Positions 62,499 to 64,000 of a stretch of 64,000 nt of DNA are shown here, in pieces (within the stretch, counting starts at the first letter, position 1; the number at the start of each line of letters is the position of its first letter). The notes beneath the pieces were generated by a model that saw nothing but the letters and a program-made list of their open reading frames with translations, did no database searches and was not told the DNA's origin. The position numbers were made by a program, and so were the translations under genes. Origin of the DNA: Candidatus Thiodiazotropha endoloripes (GTDB lineage: Bacteria; Pseudomonadota; Gammaproteobacteria; Chromatiales; Chromatiaceae); NCBI RefSeq assembly GCF_001708965.1, contig NZ_LVJW01000003.1, positions 806,001 to 870,000 of the forward strand. Reading direction: 5' to 3'.

Positions 62499-63689
62499 TC
62501 ACTCTCCCGCACAATGGACGGCCGCATGTGCGAACACGTGCTTCATGTTGTAACCGGATTTGAAACTGCTGGTGATTTCGGCGATCTTGTTGCGATCCGC
62601 ACGATCCACCGGTGCTCGCAGACAGACCGCCTGAAATGCCTTGGTGACCTGGCATTCGGCAAAGGCGTGGCTGTTGGCCAGCTCCTCGCCCATCGACTTG
62701 GCGCCGTAACCTGTACCCGGCAGGTTGCTGTCCCAGCCCAGGCTGGCATTCGGTCCCTCCCGCCAGTAGTTGTCCCAGCGGTCGTCCGGTGTGGTATAGC
62801 CATCCTTGAACACTGAGCTGTTGATCAGATACTTGGGCTGGACGCTGCCCGGGGTGTAGGCCAGAGTGCCGATTTCCGGATCATCGGTATATTCAAAGTT
62901 GTAGTAGGCGTAGGCCTGTCCGAGGGGTTCCATACCGGCGTGGCAACCCACGCAGTTGTTGAAATAGACGCGGCTGTCACCGCCCGGACTGCGGGAGGCA
63001 TCCTGGCGTACCCGATCGCTGGGGCGGGTCGGATCCTTGATCAGTTCCAGGTCCTTGCAGAGATGGTTGAGCATGGTGAAGCGGAACATGCTCCGGTTGG
63101 TGCCATCGATGAAGAAGGCCCGCGCCGAGGCACGGGTGGTGATCACTCCGGCGGTACCTTCAGGCGGTAGGCCAGTGACACTCGACTGGGTGTTTTGCTG
63201 TAACACCTGTTTCAGGTCGAGGCCCTGATTCTCCATCGTCTCATAGTGATCGTTGTTACTGTTGGAGTAGGCCGGTGAGTTACTGCCTGTGTAGATGATG
63301 TCCGCAGAGAGCAACTGATTGAATGGTACCTCATCGCGTACCATGCCGATCACGGTCGCCGTGTAGTCATTCAGGGGAGCAAAAGGGGTCTGGTCCTCAT
63401 TGGTCCAGGGGGTTGCCCAGTTTTTCAGGGTCACATTATAGAAACCCGGGTGTTCAATCGCCAGCATGGCGGCGGCAAGGGGATCGTTGTTGTTTTCGAT
63501 CTCGTCGACCATCTGTGCCAGGGTATCCGCACTTGGGGGGACCCCGGCGATACGATCGTGTATCCGCTTTGCCTGTTCCCGGGGGCCTGAGACCGCCGGC
63601 ATCATGGTGCCAAGCGCCAGGACCAGCGCAATCACCCTGATGGTTGTGTTATAGCTGTTTCGAGCCGCAGATGGGTGTGTTTCCGACAT
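62499..63689 (-). CDS. Exported mono-haem protein (cytochrome c-like)
   Basis: 396 residues. An N-terminal membrane or signal segment (IRVIALVLALGTMMPAVSG) leads to a mostly helical protein with one CxxCH haem motif (NNCVGCHAGMEPLGQAY). Similar blocks occur in planctomycete-type proteins that accompany DUF1501 proteins. It is the first gene of the module. The function is unknown; a haem-linked oxidative role is a guess. Confidence 0.68.
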   Translation of the reverse strand: MSETHPSAARNSYNTTIRVIALVLALGTMMPAVSGPREQAKRIHDRIAGVPPSADTLAQMVDEIENNNDPLAAAMLAIEHPGFYNVTLKNWATPWTNEDQTPFAPLNDYTATVIGMVRDEVPFNQLLSADIIYTGSNSPAYSNSNNDHYETMENQGLDLKQVLQQNTQSSVTGLPPEGTAGVITTRASARAFFIDGTNRSMFRFTMLNHLCKDLELIKDPTRPSDRVRQDASRSPGGDSRVYFNNCVGCHAGMEPLGQAYAYYNFEYTDDPEIGTLAYTPGSVQPKYLINSSVFKDGYTTPDDRWDNYWREGPNASLGWDSNLPGTGYGAKSMGEELANSHAFAECQVTKAFQAVCLRAPVDRADRNKIAEITSSFKSGYNMKHVFAHAAVHCAGE

Positions 63690-64000
63690 ATTGACTTGCC
63701 CCTGAATCCCTATTCTCTACACCGACGGCTGAAAGCTCGGCCGGCTGAATGCAACGCTTTCCCTTCCTTCTATATCAGCGGTTATTTTTGTCAATCCGAA
63801 GTCACGGATTCGTGAACACTGTTTCTCCAGGTTGTGAACTTGAGCACTGATTGGGGTTTTCGATCAGGTAGACTCTCAAGTCCATGATTTTATTAGTCGA
63901 TAGCAGAATTTAACTCTATCCAAAAGAGACCTCTGTCCGAGCTGCGACAATCATATTTAAGGGAACGGACTGTTTAATGAGACCAGTGAAATCCAAGTGG
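63690..64000. other. Upstream region of the haem module, with a possible gene start at its right end
   Basis: It presumably holds the promoter of the leftward module. Near its right end ATG 63977, 8 bases after a GGGAACGG-like site, could start a rightward gene, but only eight codons (M R P V K S K W) are visible, so no call is made. Confidence 0.3.

Overview
The window looks like a chromosomal segment of a free-living or symbiotic gammaproteobacterium. The rpsU-yqeY-dnaG-rpoD macromolecular synthesis operon with divergent tsaD, the epmB/efp/epmA beta-lysylation cassette, psd, lgt and the queA-tgt pair all have gammaproteobacterial form. A PEP-CTERM/exosortase (XrtA-type) component, arsenic methylation, several c-di-GMP enzymes and haem-binding exported proteins fit an environmental, perhaps sulfur-oxidising (Chromatiales-like) lineage. 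That placement is inference only.

Layout. 1-6.7 kb: an AT-richer accessory segment holding the tail of an unknown gene, a decayed IS481-like transposase, and the int end of a P4-like satellite or genomic island (primase-helicase, small regulator, tyrosine integrase) abutting tRNA-Ile(CAT). 6.8-12.5 kb: rpoD, dnaG, yqeY and rpsU leftward, tsaD rightward. 12.7-15.3 kb: EF-P and both of its lysylation enzymes. 15.6-20.1 kb: class 3 lipase, permuted papain-fold protein, diguanylate cyclase, putative outer-membrane protein. 20.3-25.1 kb: arsR-arsM, facing a four-gene operon (class V aminotransferase, rhodanese, SCO-like protein, psd). 25.5-30.1 kb: Ig-domain lipoprotein, XrtA-type ATPase with an OmpA domain, PEP-CTERM protein. 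30.2-35 kb: an operon of SEL1 protein, periplasmic vWA protein and an FtsX-type ABC transporter, recalling the TagST/PpkA signalling parts of type VI secretion but without a kinase. 35.2-38.6 kb: tRNA-Leu(CAA), GGDEF-EAL protein, alpha/beta hydrolase. 38.7-41.2 kb: queA and tgt for queuosine, with a strong candidate small RNA on the opposite strand between them. 41.2-51.1 kb: a leftward operon of about ten genes encoding an ExbB/ExbD/ExbD proton channel, a TonB/AgmX-like transducer, TPR and lipoprotein partners, and ApbE; it resembles Agl-Glt or TonB-type trans-envelope motors. 51.4-56.6 kb: DUF3187 protein, lgt, membrane spermidine synthase-like protein, exported PCMT. 56.9-63.7 kb: M1-like peptidase lipoprotein, then a three-gene module of exported proteins (haem protein, haem plus LamG lipoprotein, Tat-exported DUF1501-like protein).

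The items most worth following up are the candidate CCUCC-motif small RNA at about 39.83-39.92 kb, the kinase-less vWA/ABC/SEL1 operon at 30-35 kb, the Exb/AgmX/TPR machine at 42-51 kb, the AAA-OmpA fusion next to a PEP-CTERM gene at 27-30 kb, and the haem/LamG/DUF1501 module at 58-64 kb. All functions are read from sequence motifs; no database search was possible.
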